From the NCBI GenBank assembly GCA_021234155.1, contig JAJEKV010000009.1, forward strand, positions 6,681,546 through 6,745,545: a stretch of 64,000 bases of DNA, written 5' to 3'. Numbering within the stretch: position 1 is the stretch's first letter; each line of letters opens with the position of its first letter. Below, piece after piece: positions 11,061-22,774 of the stretch. Source of the DNA: Isoetes taiwanensis (Eukaryota > Streptophyta > Lycopodiopsida > Isoetales > Isoetaceae). Under the pieces are notes generated by a model. That model saw nothing but the letters and a program-made list of their open reading frames with translations. It ran no database searches and had not been told where the DNA came from. A program made the translations under genes and the position numbers.

Positions 11061-12500
11061 ATATTCGACTTTGCTTAGTTAGCGTGGGATCTCCACCATG
11101 ATGATTGACAATGGACTTGGAACCTCCACCATGGTGATTAATATTGGACGAACAATTAACTTAGAAACAGAAACAAAGAAAGTTTCTTATTCTAGAATAA
11201 GAGAAGACAAGATATTTGAAAGAAAATATTTGAGTGTAAAAGAACAAGAAACATGAGAAATTAATATATTCGACAACAATATAAAGCGACAGAAGCTTAC
11301 CAAACCGAGTTCTCATACCGTGCTTGATCAGTGGAACCAAAATACTTCTTAAAGCTGGCTTCAACAAGTCTGCCTGTATACTTGCAAAGAAGGTTGTATA
11401 CTTGCAAAGAAGGCTGCAATTCATGTTTGTGCAAACGTGCTAAAAAGAAGGTAAATCGAATTTTTGACCTGAGTAGAAAGAGAAATGATTTGAAAGAATA
11501 TTTTAGATTAGCGTCAAATCGAGGCATATTCCAAAAAATACAAAAAATATCAGTACTGCATGTAGCAAATTCCTTACCCATGGAAGAACTAGGATTTCAA
11601 AGAAACATGGTTCACCAAATTCCATAGGCAATTTCACAAAGAGTTGGACTTAGGATTTCAAAAAATGTGCGTTGTCAACGATCCAAAGAGTTCAAAAACT
11701 TGTAAAAAATTGATAACAAACAATTGCCACAAAGATATATTATATAACACTCTACATAATCTTAGTAAGATAATTATACTTTTGGAGCTGTATTTCTATA
11801 ATCCGATGAGGCAGGCCAAATAGCAAGGGCAGATGGATGGAACTCAACAATCGAGAGCTTGACATGGATCTTATAATGATAGATCTATTTTTTCTTCAGG
11901 ATGTGCATAATACCTTGCCCATAGTTGTGATTCCTTCGTATCTGCAAATTTTTAAGATTATGATCAGCAACACACCATTGGTTTAATAGAAGCTTTTGGT
12001 ACTTCTTTGTAATGTATACCATTCCTAAAACCGAATTGTATGCTCTGGATCAACTGGTGGAAAATGTCAAAGGTCTCTTTACCTGCATATTTCATCATAA
12101 AAAACTTGTTTTGAACGGATGCATATTGGCGAATGAAATAGGACGATGACTTACATTGCATTGTAAGGCCTAGATGCAACTTAGTGGTTCTTCTTACGGC
12201 AATAAAAGACCTGACCAAGAAGATTCATACAAAGTCAGCATTTCAGCTGCTATAAATCAATTTCAAGAGATGTCTACCAGTAGTTGTGCTATTCTTTGCA
12301 AACCTGCGTGCCATCGAGTTTCAATGCCGAATATGTCCTTGAACGACAACGGATCTCCTATTCGAGGATGGCAAAGGTGGTGCAGCAAAGGGACACCAAC
12401 GTAGCTAAGGTGCAGCCAGGATAATCAATTACAACGACAAGTTGGTCGTTATGGTAGGCATGCCAGGCTTAGGAACATTCTTCTCACTTCAAGCTATAAG
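11061..12500 (-). pseudogene. Possible upstream exons of the methylase-like gene
   Basis: Minus-strand coding-like blocks lie upstream of the methyltransferase motif. The frame ending KYTGRLVEASFKKYFGSTDQ at about 11340, with a GTAAGC donor at about 11302, looks like a genuine exon. Further up, 12218-11964 holds SSSYFIRQYASVQNKFFMMK, and about 12420-12250 holds VGVPLLHHLCHPRIGDPLSF. I do not recognise the family. Joining these to the methyltransferase is inference from strand, order and spacing. A 20-bp tandem duplication at 11375-11414 damages the exon near 11.4 kb. Confidence 0.3.
11375..11414. repeat. 20-bp tandem duplication
   Basis: TGTATACTTGCAAAGAAGGT is present twice in direct succession (11375 and 11395). 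It causes a frame change in the minus-strand exon-like block. Confidence 0.95.
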
Positions 12501-12534
12501 TCGATAGATTGATTACCAACATGCCAGTCCACAG

Positions 12535-14814
12535 CTACCTCGCAAATAAAGCATCAGCATACAAGTTGGACATAAGAACATATCCTGGGCTGCCATGGGG
12601 GTCTAACCGCATTACTTCTTTGAAACAATGATTACCCAGCTCCACATTACCATGCATTCTGCACGAATTAAGTAAAGACTTCCAACCAAAAATAGTGGGA
12701 TGCTCAATCATTTGAAGTAAATCCTCTGCCTCTCCAATATATCCACTCCGACCTAAAAGATCCACCAGGCAAAGATAATGCTCCATTTCAACTGTGAGAC
12801 CGTGATGTTCGGATATATGCCCAAAATACCACGGACCTTTATGAGCTAAACCACTGTGATTACATGCAACAAGAATAGAAAGAAATGTAACTTTGTCTGG
12901 CTTTATGCCTTGTGCCTGCATCTTCGTAAAGCAGTCTAAGGCAAGCTGACCTTCACCATGCTGAGCGTATCCTGCAAGCAAGGCATTCCAGGACACTAAT
13001 ACGGGTTTATGTAATCCACAAAATACTTTGCGTGATTCCTCCAAGCTACCACACTTAGCATACATATCAACAAGACTACTACCCAGCATAACGTCAAATT
13101 CAAGTTCAGATTTCATAATTTGATCCTGTATAGTTCTTCCCAAATCTATTGCTCCTACAATACCACATGCCTTCAAGACGCTCAGATATATGGCCCTGTC
13201 TGGCTTTATTCCTATCCTTTGCATTCCATCAAACCATTCCAAGGCCAAAAGACCTTCCTCATGCTCAGCATATGCTGCAATCATTGTACCCCAAGACACG
13301 ACATCTTTCTTGGTTAATTTGGTAAAGACTTGGCACGACTCGTCTAAACTGCCACATTTAGCATACATGTCAATGAGTGTGCTCCCAATGGAAAGATCTG
13401 ATTCAAACCCAAAGCCTAGTATCTGCTCATGGATGAGTCTGCCATGTTCTATTTTTTGCACACTGGCACAAGCTTTCAAGCTGCTCAAAAATGTGATTGT
13501 GTTTGGCTTTATGCCCTTATTTTGCATCTCTTCCAAGCAATCTAGTGCAAGAATACTTTTGCCACACTGGGAATATCCTGCAATCATAACACTCCACGAT
13601 ATTATATCTCGATTTGACAATCTACTAAAAACTTTACATGACTCTTGCAAGCTGCCACATTTTGCATATGTATCAACAAGAGCACTCGCAATAATGGTGT
13701 CTGACTCATGTCCAAGCTTTAGCACCTCAGCATGTGTTAACCTGCATAGATCTAGTGCTTCTATGCTGGCAGAAGCTTTTAGAATGCCAGATAGTGTAAT
13801 CTTATCTGGTGTCAACCCTGCCTTTTTCATATTTCCAAAGCATTCTAGGGCAAGGAGGCCTTCATTATGCTGGCAGTATCCTGTTATCAGCACATTCCAG
13901 GTCACAGGACCTTTATTTGGAATTTTATAAAATACATTGTTTGACTCCACAAAGCTACCACATTTGACATACATATCAACAAGTGCAGTTCCTACAATAA
14001 CATCCAATTCAAAACCATGAGTTAAGACCTGGTTGTGGACAAGCCTGCCCCATTCTAAAGCTCCTACCGTACTGCATGCTTTCAAGATACTTAAGAAGCT
14101 AATTTTGTCAGGGCTTATGCCTTCCTGTTGCATCTTCTCAAACCATCCTATGGCGAGAAAGCCTTCACCATGCTGTGCATAACCTGAAATCATTGCACCC
14201 CAGCACACCACATCCCTGTTGGATATCTGATGAAAGACTTTGCATGACTCTTGCAAGCTACCACATTTGGCATACATATCAACAAAGACACTTCCTAAAA
14301 CAACATCTAGTTGAAGGCCTTTTTCAATCATCTGATAGTGGACATATCTTCCATGGTGAAGAGTAGATACCATACTGCACGCCTTTAGAACAGACAAGAA
14401 AACATGCCTGTCCGAGTCTATATATGATTGTTGCATTCTGGTGTACAATTCAAGAGCAGATGTGCTCTGAATAGAATTGGCATGAGCTGAGATTATGGAA
14501 CTCCATGTATACACATTTGGTTCTGAAACACTGCCGAACGTTTGATTTGCTTCAACCAAGCATCCACAGGCAGCGAAAAGACGGATCAAATAGTTACCCA
14601 AGATGGCAATGGAAGCAAGTCCGCTTTCAATCACAAGGGACTGCAAGTATCTGCCGTATTCAAGGTCCTTGGTTCTGTTACACTCTTGCAGTAGATGGTA
14701 TGCACTGTCTCTGGATAGAGGAATACCTTGATGGGCGCTAGCCACTGGTGCATCTTCTAATGATCGCCACTTCAATAGGTTATGCGGTGATCGGGATCGA
14801 GCTAACAATTGCAT
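12535..14814 (-). CDS. PLS-class pentatricopeptide repeat protein, truncated E region
   Basis: An intronless frame of 759 residues from an ATG at 14814. It contains about a dozen PPR motifs in the P-L-S arrangement. The recurring blocks are DMYAKCGSLQESCKVF, then WGAMISGYAQHGEG..A..WFEKMQ, then G.SPDK.SFLSILKAC. Such proteins bind organellar RNA one base per repeat, in chloroplasts or mitochondria. The C-terminus has the post-repeat E region (YLCLVDLLGRSGYIGEAEDL, NSCRMHGNVELG, YVLMSNLYAD) but ends in ALFAR and a stop, where E2/E+ and a DYW deaminase would normally follow. It is therefore either an E-subclass protein that recruits a DYW partner or a truncated copy. Repeats 3-11 are very alike, suggesting recent internal expansion. 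Large plus-strand frames over this gene are shadows. Confidence 0.9.
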   Translation of the reverse strand: MQLLARSRSPHNLLKWRSLEDAPVASAHQGIPLSRDSAYHLLQECNRTKDLEYGRYLQSLVIESGLASIAILGNYLIRLFAACGCLVEANQTFGSVSEPNVYTWSSIISAHANSIQSTSALELYTRMQQSYIDSDRHVFLSVLKACSMVSTLHHGRYVHYQMIEKGLQLDVVLGSVFVDMYAKCGSLQESCKVFHQISNRDVVCWGAMISGYAQHGEGFLAIGWFEKMQQEGISPDKISFLSILKACSTVGALEWGRLVHNQVLTHGFELDVIVGTALVDMYVKCGSFVESNNVFYKIPNKGPVTWNVLITGYCQHNEGLLALECFGNMKKAGLTPDKITLSGILKASASIEALDLCRLTHAEVLKLGHESDTIIASALVDTYAKCGSLQESCKVFSRLSNRDIISWSVMIAGYSQCGKSILALDCLEEMQNKGIKPNTITFLSSLKACASVQKIEHGRLIHEQILGFGFESDLSIGSTLIDMYAKCGSLDESCQVFTKLTKKDVVSWGTMIAAYAEHEEGLLALEWFDGMQRIGIKPDRAIYLSVLKACGIVGAIDLGRTIQDQIMKSELEFDVMLGSSLVDMYAKCGSLEESRKVFCGLHKPVLVSWNALLAGYAQHGEGQLALDCFTKMQAQGIKPDKVTFLSILVACNHSGLAHKGPWYFGHISEHHGLTVEMEHYLCLVDLLGRSGYIGEAEDLLQMIEHPTIFGWKSLLNSCRMHGNVELGNHCFKEVMRLDPHGSPGYVLMSNLYADALFAR

Positions 14815-16730
14815 GCTTCAGGAGTTAAAAGTTAAAAGCTTCATTGTTCAGATGGCAAAATGTATAAGTTACAATACGCTCACTTTCTGGTTCCCTACCA
14901 GGTTGTGGTTCTAATGTCTTAAACCTGATGCCAATCAACGGAAGAGACTCGATTCTAATCAACGGATGAGATTCGAATAATGTTGACACAGCTCCTACCA
15001 GTTAGGGTATGGTCACATAGAAGATATCAACAGCGATTCCTTCGTGTCGACATGAGCATCTAAATCTGGACAGGGTCGCATGAAGATGTCAAGTGCACCG
15101 GAGCTCCTGCACCGTTCTTCTTCCTGCTAAGAACTCCACGTTGCCAAGTATTCTCAGATTTACCACGTGTTGAGATCCAAAGGATTCATGTTGACATGAA
15201 TCCTTTCAACCGAGTAGAGAATCGGTGGAAGAGATAGCTTTCATATCAGAAAACTGCATGTGACCCTTTTGTTTTGGGTTTTTGACATTCTACTGATCGA
15301 TGTCGGATGTGACCCCGCCCTTAATGTATCTCTCTTGTTAGCAGGCTTGCCTATAACACACACACACACACACACACCACACCAAAAACAACATTTTGTG
15401 CAATTTTAGCTTGTCCACATTGATTGCCACCTGGATCAAATTGAACCTAAGCCATTGGATCTACGTAATTGTGTATCAACAATCTAAAAAAATTAGAAAA
15501 TAGCCAAAATTCCTTCTCTCCTCTTCCACGCACTTCCTTCATTTCTAGTTTCTTAGTATCCTTCTTATACATCCTGCATCCTGCATTGGCCATAGAGCTT
15601 TGGCTTGGGACATCAGGACTACAACACTACCATGGGAGCAAAGCTTTTATTCTGGATGAATGGAGAAGCAAGCTCTTTTTACACAAGATGACAACACAAC
15701 CAGCTTATTTTCTCTTGGGCACTTGCTCCAATTCAGATATCAAGAGGATGGAGATTTCAAATTTGGGTTTGAATAGAGCTTATGAGTTACGATGATTAGG
15801 AAGAAGCATAAGAGACACTATGGCATCTATTGCTGCTTATTTCTCCTTCATTTTTTTTTTTGTTCCATTCTTCTTTAGTTGTGATGATCGGTAGATTTTC
15901 ATCCGTTATGCAGCCTAAATCCAAACTTTGAAGACCCTGAGTATCGAGCAAAGGATAGGGTTTCCTCTTATCTCTAATGAGTACCAGACTCCATTGCGGG
16001 TTAAGGTATTGTCGCCTCATTCTCTAACATGTCCGGCTCTTCCATTGAGGCACCAGCGAAGAGATCTTTTAACATCATGCCTTTTGGCCTTCTGAGACTC
16101 ACCTGCACCATGTCCAAAAGAAGAATATCGCCCAGAATCCTCTGCCTAGAAGAGGATCTTTCTAGACGGAATAAGGGAAGTGGGTTGAAGACAAGGAGAT
16201 CTTACAGATAATGGGTATGGCAAATGATATGTATGATAACATGGGTGAGAGTTCTGTCGAATTCAGCTTCCCGTTCAGGTGAAGAAAGCCATATCTGGGA
16301 AGCAAGAAATACAAGCCAGTTAATATATTATAATCAAACCGTAAGGGTGAGTAAGTTTCTTGATAGTAGAAGCTTAGAAGATCTAAGGAATTTCGTAGCT
16401 GATGTAAGCTTATTAACTGCTCTGTTATATAGTGCCAAGTTTGATTCTACAAAACTCAAAAGCCAAATTTGTTGCGAGATTGAGAATATAGAAAGTCTAT
16501 AGCAACTGGTTTGAAAATTTTCCTTGCATTAAAAACCTACGATGCTGGAGGTTCACTACCACAACCAAGATTAACCAAAAAGCATTCCGTGAAGCAAAAA
16601 TGATGGGCTTGCAAGATGATGTATATTCTTTGGTATGAATCCATTTAGGTTTTGAAGTCTCAGAACAGTTTGCATTGAAAGAATCAAAGCCTTTTTTTTG
16701 TCATGTATCTTGTTTTTTGAACCCTCCCCC
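14815..16730. other. No gene recognised
   Basis: Upstream region of the PPR gene followed by sequence of unknown nature. It contains a short (AC)n tract at 15355-15377. Plus-strand frames at 15469-15795 and 16029-16502 have no recognisable motif, and I would not call them genes. Confidence 0.35.
15355..15377. repeat. (AC)n microsatellite, short
   Basis: About eleven uninterrupted AC units. Confidence 0.9.
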
Positions 16731-16733
16731 ATG

Positions 16734-17990
16734 TGTGACGATCCCCACCAAATATACAACGCCCCGTCGTACATCTCGTGGGAAATCCCCCATTCAGCCC
16801 TCCAGCCACATGGGCCCTCCGTCTATCCTTAGCACATCCGTACAACCGTAGGTGCATTAAAGATAACAACATACCATAAAATATATGAGCTCCTACCCAG
16901 GCTTAGACTCGTAGAGGAAATAGACTGAAGGATGGGCCTCAAGATAGAGCATATCGAGATATAACTATGGGAGCTGGCTATAGACAATGGCTAGGGTTGA
17001 CCACTCTATCCGCCCCTCATGTACATACTTTGCAGATGGGCTAAATCGGGCTCTGGCGTGACTATAACCTGCCCGAGATGTAGTCTCATGGTATCACCCA
17101 TTGGGACTACTCCAAGTTGCATCTTCCCAGTCCGATGAGGTAGGAAGTGTTGCACCTCCCTTTCCGAGGACTAATGGCTCCATTGGCGGCTAGAGGATCG
17201 TGGCGACACATGTCCTTACTCGACTGAACTCCCCAAAACAAGAGCCAGGCCGATACCTGCAACTCTTGAGAGTCAGAGTGACACCATTGACCCAGGAAGT
17301 GTCGGACCCATACCCGGCCCACATGAAGTGACCGACTATAGGCCTAGCCTGCTATGTGTCCCCAGTAGTCGCGCTCAGCAGGGACCTCCCTCCACTTTGC
17401 CACTAACCTCGTTATGTGGTGCTAAGTCACTCCATAGCCCCCGTAGCCAGGTGGGTTATGCACAGGCCGCATCTAATAGGAACTAAGGGGTCTAACTAGG
17501 AGCATCATCTAAATAATGGCTACTAGATCTCAACCCCCCCTTCTCAATACAAGAGGAGCAAACATGATCAACCAACATCATATATCCACATAACATGATA
17601 AATCTAATCATAATCACATGCATCTAACTTACAGTTAGGGTTCATTGATTAGGGTTCAAGATCTAGACTGGGGGTCTAAGAATGGCTCTACTAGAGATAC
17701 AAAATACTAACTCATCTGGAATCCTAACTTCCAAAGGATCTACAAAGGACTCTACTCCAAATACCTGCTTCTGAGGAACTCCTTCCTGCTCCAGGTGTCT
17801 CCATGGCCTTCAAGGGGTTTGAAGTAGCTCCCACTCCTACTAATGTGCGCATGCTCCGAGGGCTGCTGTGCTATGCTATGCCACAACAGACGGTTTTCGA
17901 AACAGAGTTTCGAGCGCGAACAAGGTTCCATGACTGTTGGAGCCAGAAAAATGGCCTAGGATTAGGGTTTAGCCATTTGTAGGTTAGGGT
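16734..17990 (-). mobile_element. LTR-like unit, inverted, 5' part missing
   Basis: Its reverse complement matches 18240-19629 almost throughout, including the phrases around TTAGTTCCTATTA, GGGGGCTATG, GCAGGCTAGGCCTA, TCTCAAGAGTTGCAGGT and the terminal GATTTCCCACGAGATGTAC. On the plus strand it starts TGTGACGATCCCC, which is the reverse complement of a CA-type LTR 3' end. The first ~230 bp present in the right-hand copy are absent here. No internal retrotransposon coding sequence is attached, so it behaves as a partial solo LTR. Confidence 0.7.
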
Positions 17991-18008
17991 GGCTCCAGGA
18001 GGGGAGAA

Positions 18009-19629
18009 TGTGACGTTCCCCGAAAATATACGCCATATATACGTATATTTCTGGGCCACGTCATCGTACAAGTCTACCATTATAGCCTTGTACACCATAT
18101 GTAGTAGGTGGAAAAGGGAGCATGGCTAAGTTATTCATATAACTTAGCCAACCTTAGGCTTAAGGCCATTTCTACATGGCCTTATCCTATTGAGCACCCA
18201 CTATATGGAAGCACCCAATTGGAGCCACGTGGCAGTGACATGAAACCCTAACCTATAAGTACCCTAACCCTAGGCCACTTTTCGGATCCACCTATCTTGA
18301 GACTTGTTCTTCGCTCGGAACTCCGTTTCGAACACCGTACGTTGCAGTGTAGCTCAGATCGAAAGCCCCAAGGTTCATCAGAAGGAAAAGGAGCTACTCG
18401 ATTCATCAACAAGTCATGAAGACCCCAGGAATTGGAGGAAGTTTGTCCGGAGCAAGTATTCAGAGTAGCTTCATAGGTAGATCATCTGGAACCTAGGATT
18501 CCAGATGAGCTCGTACCTTATCTTGCTAGTAGAGCCTTCCTAGAACCCCCAGTATAGGTTTCGAACCCTAAGAAAGGAACCCTAACAAGTAGGTAGATTC
18601 ATGTGTGTAAATTAGTTGTTATCTTCATTATTCATTATGATTATGTTGATGTACGATGATGGTTGCTTTTATGTTTGCACCTCTTGTGTATTGGGAAGGG
18701 GGATAGAGACCTAATGACCATTATCTAGATAATGCTTCTAGTGACCCCTTAGTTCCTATTATCTTGCGGCCTGTGCATAGAAACCCACCCGGCTACGGGG
18801 GCTATGAAGTGCCTTAGCACTAGATAACGTGGAGGGAGGCCCTTGCTGAGCATGGCTACTGGGAACCCATAGCAGGCTAGGCCTACAGTCGGTCACTTTG
18901 TATGGGCTTGGTATAAGTCCAACAATTCTTGGGTCGATGGTGTCGCCCTAACTCTCAAGAGTTGCAGGTGTTAGCCTGGCTCTTGTTTTAGGGAGTTCAG
19001 TCGGGTACTAATCGTGTGTTGCCATGATTCTCTAGCCGCCCATGGAGCCACTAGACCTCGGGAAGGGAAGATGCAATCCTTCCTACCTCATCGGACCGGA
19101 AAGATGCAACCCGGAGTATTCTCGATGGGTGATACCATGAGACTACGTATCTGGCAGGTTATAATCATGCCAGAACCCGACTTAGCCTGTCTGCAAAGTA
19201 TGCACAGGAGGGGCGAATAGAATGGTCAACCCTAGCCATTGTCTATAGCCAGCCCCGCCATTGTCATATCTCGATCTGCCCTATCTTGAGGCCCAATTGT
19301 CAGTCTACTTACCTTATGAGTCTGAGCCTGTGTAGGAGCTTATATGTTTTATGGCGTGCTGATATCTTTGATGTATCTATAGCTGTACGGATGTGCTACC
19401 CTTCGAGGTAGTTGGATGTATTGTTATTGCTAGTGCTGACGTTATATTATGCTTTTGCTATTATAGGGGCCCATAGGGGAAGGGCGCGCAAGACACCTTC
19501 ATGTGCCCTTCCTGCACCAGAGATATCTTGGGTGGGGGATAGACGGAGGGCCCATGCGGCCGGAGGGCTGGATGGGGGATTTCCCACGAGATGTACGGGG
19601 GCATCGTATATTTAGTGGGGAGCATCACA
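18009..19629 (+). mobile_element. LTR-like unit, solo (TGTGACG...CATCACA)
   Basis: A 1.62-kb segment with TG...CA ends: it begins TGTGACGTTCCCCG and ends GTGGGGAGCATCACA. The ends are short inverted repeats (TGTGACGTTCCCC against GGGGAGCATCACA), as in Ty3/gypsy LTRs. No primer-binding site or gag-pol follows at 19630 and no clear target duplication is visible, so it is most simply a solo LTR. Short open frames inside have no family match. It lies head to head with the inverted copy at 16734-17990. Confidence 0.65.
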
Positions 19630-20135
19630 GCCCATGAAGAACATAAGTCGACTTGACTGGGGAGCCAAATGGATTCAAGGCCTCTAGAACTAGGAACATA
19701 CTACACAAATGCACCAATACTGCTTTAGGCCAGGGATTTACCTGCTTAAGGAGTATCTTTTCCATGATATGCAAATGAATAGAACCTAAGAACAAGATCA
19801 TACGCCGAGATCATTTAGAAGAGCAAGATCCTACATCAAAGACTAAAGAACACTTCACATATTCACGAAAGGACTCTTAACTAGTAAAGCATCAAATGGG
19901 GATGATCCACTAACCTTGTAGCATTTGTAGCTGCATGATAAAGGTGGCTGGAAGCAAGAATGCGGTCATAGTTCGAGGAGGAAGCGCTGGGTGCTGAGGG
20001 CACTTGATCCAATGGAGAAGTATCGAAAAGGTGTAAAACAACGAATGCCTTATACCATCCATAGCTATGTGATTCCACCAAAAGGGTTATTTATGTGAGT
20101 AATATCTTTTGATCAATAAAATATGCATAACGTAT
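19630..20135. other. No gene recognised
   Basis: Spacer following the solo LTR. No supportable coding or structural element. Confidence 0.3.
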
Positions 20136-20290
20136 AAGGGTATGAATTGAATTGAATTGAATGTTTTTTATCATCTACGGAGACCAATCGGCCCATAGGT
20201 AGCTCTATGTATAAGATTATTAAAGTCACTTTAATATTAAGTTACTTTAAAGGTTAGAATTACTTTAGTGGCTATAACGTACCCTAGTAT
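20136..20290 (-). mobile_element. LINE 3' end with (ATTCA)n tail
   Basis: The reverse complement reads CCTATGGGCCGATTGGTCTC, then CGTAGATGATAAAAAAC, then a short ATTCA repeat. This is the end motif seen at 49.4 and 53.1 kb, so it is a severely 5'-truncated LINE insertion. The body left of the motif is too short to hold coding sequence. Confidence 0.6.
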
Positions 20291-20309
20291 CCCCCCAATA
20301 TAGGCAATA

Positions 20310-20370
20310 TTGGGTGTTGGTGACGTGGTAGGTGTCCCCCAAGGACGTCCACCACGTCACCAACACCCAA
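20310..20370. repeat. Perfect 20-bp inverted repeat (hairpin)
   Basis: Arms TTGGGTGTTGGTGACGTGGT (20310-20329) and its exact complement (20351-20370) are separated by 21 nt that contain GGTGTCC and GGACGTCC. Both arms carry a GACGTGG/CCACGTC G-box-like core. Confidence 0.95.
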
Positions 20371-21690
20371 TCCTATCGTGCAAAGTTAGGAGGTATTGGT
20401 TGCTCGAACCTAAACCTATGCGTCCCTCTTCTCGCAAGAGCTTGGCCTTTCACATTCAAAAGATTGGCAGAATCACACACATCTTACCTTCATAAGGTTT
20501 GGTATGGGGATGTGTCAAAATAAGCTGAGAAAACAAGTGAGATATTTTCCAGATAGGTAAAAATCGGGAGATGGTTTCTTGGAATAATAAAAATTTAAGC
20601 ACTACGATCCTTCTTCCTTACAGTGTCGGATTTCTGTTTAGAAAAATGATGTTCTTGGGGTATATAAAAACCCTAATTGCTCATCTTTTTTATAGAAGAA
20701 GCAGTTTTATAAAGATCATATCCTATGCTTGTCCTTGAACTACCTTTTGTTGACTACAATTGTCATCAAATCCTCTTTCACAACATAGGAAAGCTACTCT
20801 CATACACACGAACTCATATAGATGCTTTTGTGATTAACTGCTTCATCTATTCTCTTATCTTACAAAAATGTCCAATTTTCTAATACACTTTCGTTACAAT
20901 TGTGTTAATTATCCATTACATCTATCCATCATATGCACTCACAACTAATGCCCGGCATCATGTTTCTGGTTGTTATTATTATAGTCCTCGATTTTATATG
21001 GAAACTTGCAAGGTGGGATGCGACCTAAGACTTAAAGACCGATATGAGTAAATTGAACACATGACTTTGGAGTGGTAGATTTAAGGGTTTGGCAACTAGA
21101 CTAATATATTATCGGCTATAGAAAGCTAGATGTATATTATTGTGAAAGTGGTCATGTATCCTTGTAAAGTTGGCGGGAAAAGAACTCACTTCAGCCATCT
21201 ACAGTGGTGGGGGCAGGACCCATGTGGGCATGTTGTAAAGTGTCCCATAAGCTATGTCTTCCGTGGAGGTTAAAATTCCGCCATCATCGTCATCATCGCA
21301 TAATATATGGACTAGAACTATTATTGGATTATTGGTTAATGATATGTGGGTATAGATTACCCACATATCTCTATCTTTATTCATATCGCTTTTCTTTATG
21401 GTTAATGTTTTTATTGTGGATTTGCGACCCTTAGATTATGGAAACTTCCATGGAATCTTATGCATCCAAGATCAGGGTTTTTTCTTCCAAGAAAACTCCT
21501 GCACAAACCAATGGTGCACAACGACCAATGGTGTTGAAAGACCCTTCTGGCCTTTCAGAAAACAGGGCTGCGCTCTTCCAGAAAACAGGGGTGATCATAT
21601 CTATAGAGTAGATGCCCAGGTGGCTGCGAGAAACAGGTGCTAAGAAATAAGCTTAGCGCAGGACGATGCGCCAAATACTTTTGTTCACAA
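20371..21690. other. No gene recognised
   Basis: AT-rich sequence with only short chance frames. No family signature. Confidence 0.35.
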
Positions 21691-21860
21691 AAGAGAAGGA
21701 TTGAATGGAAAACCTCTAATGCAATGCTGCCAATGTGGGCTCTGAACCCACGAGGAAGAAACCTAACAAATGAAGTAAATTTCAAGCACAAATGAGGGAT
21801 TTGAACCCATGAGCACCATCTCCTGCCACCAAAAATCTAGCCCTAGTCACTACAACAGCA
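21690..21860 (-). mobile_element. tRNA-derived SINE-like sequence
   Basis: On the minus strand a B-box match GGTTCAAATCC (21797-21807) lies 45 nt after an A-box-like TAGTGACTAGG (21842-21852), the spacing of a Pol III internal promoter. The downstream body has no clear tail, so the boundaries are approximate. Confidence 0.4.
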
Positions 21861-22700
21861 CTGGATAAACAAGGTGTTGTGCACAGAGGGTTGCCCTCCA
21901 GTTTCCTGAGGGTAAAGTGGCTTAAATGAAACCGTGTGGAATCGAAATATCTACTTCGAACTCCCCACTATATCTGCCAACTCAATATTTAAATTAAACT
22001 AGACACCTACCATATTCTTACAATGAGTCTGTAGATCCCGTACATTCATTGAATGGTTTATATTGGTCTATTTAGGGTCGTGTGCACACTTGCATGATAG
22101 ATGGAGCGCAACCACCCATGGAAAAAAATGAAGCTCTTCCCTCTTTAACTAGCAATTATTTGTCAATATCATCGACTTGATAAATATAGCTGATGTTAGC
22201 AACAAGATTGATAATCTGGGCAACTCTTGATGATCGGTATAGCAGCTTGTTAAGTATGGAATCTAAGCTAGATCTGAGGTCTAGCTGCCCCTTGACACAA
22301 ATCCAGCAAAAAAATGGACATACCACCAGATTATATTCATGATGGTACTACAAATTCAAATTTCCCACAAACATTTGAGATCAACATCTTCTCAAATAAA
22401 TTCTTTTCCAATGAGACTAATATCCCTTATCTTCTGTCACTGATTATTTAAAATATAATCAAATGATTATACTTTGGATGTACAATCACCATCATTTTGG
22501 CCAACCGCATTTATTTACCAAAATCACTATATTAGTAAAGTCAAGTTTGAAAACCCTGCATGCTGGCATTGTATCCTGGCACGGTTTGCAAGGCAAAGCT
22601 CCAACAAAGATGTGACCATCTATAAAAGAGTACATTGCACATGGTAGTGGAGACAAAACAAATAAAAAAAGGTATAACACAATTCCATGGCATTACAACA
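21861..22700. other. No gene recognised
   Basis: AT-rich, no coding signature. It may be intron sequence of the LRR-exon-bearing gene on the minus strand (inference). Confidence 0.3.
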
Positions 22701-22708
22701 ATGCAAAC

Positions 22709-22774
22709 CTGAAGCCATGTAAGAATTCTTATTGCTCCAACTGATGTGATTTTATTATCGCCCAAATCAATGAC
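22709..22774 (-). pseudogene. Single leucine-rich-repeat exon
   Basis: A 66-bp phase-0 block on the minus strand, with acceptor TTTGGCAG before it and donor GTTTGC after it, encodes VIDLGDNKITSVGAIRILTW plus two residues. This is one LRR of the ribonuclease-inhibitor type, as in NLRC/TONSOKU-like proteins. I found no neighbouring LRR exons, so it is either one exon of a gene with long introns or a fragment. Confidence 0.4.

Noticed and set aside
13120-14741. Long plus-strand ORFs, including a 246-residue one
   Set aside because: They are antisense shadows of the repetitive PPR gene; the minus-strand frame has clear PPR motifs.
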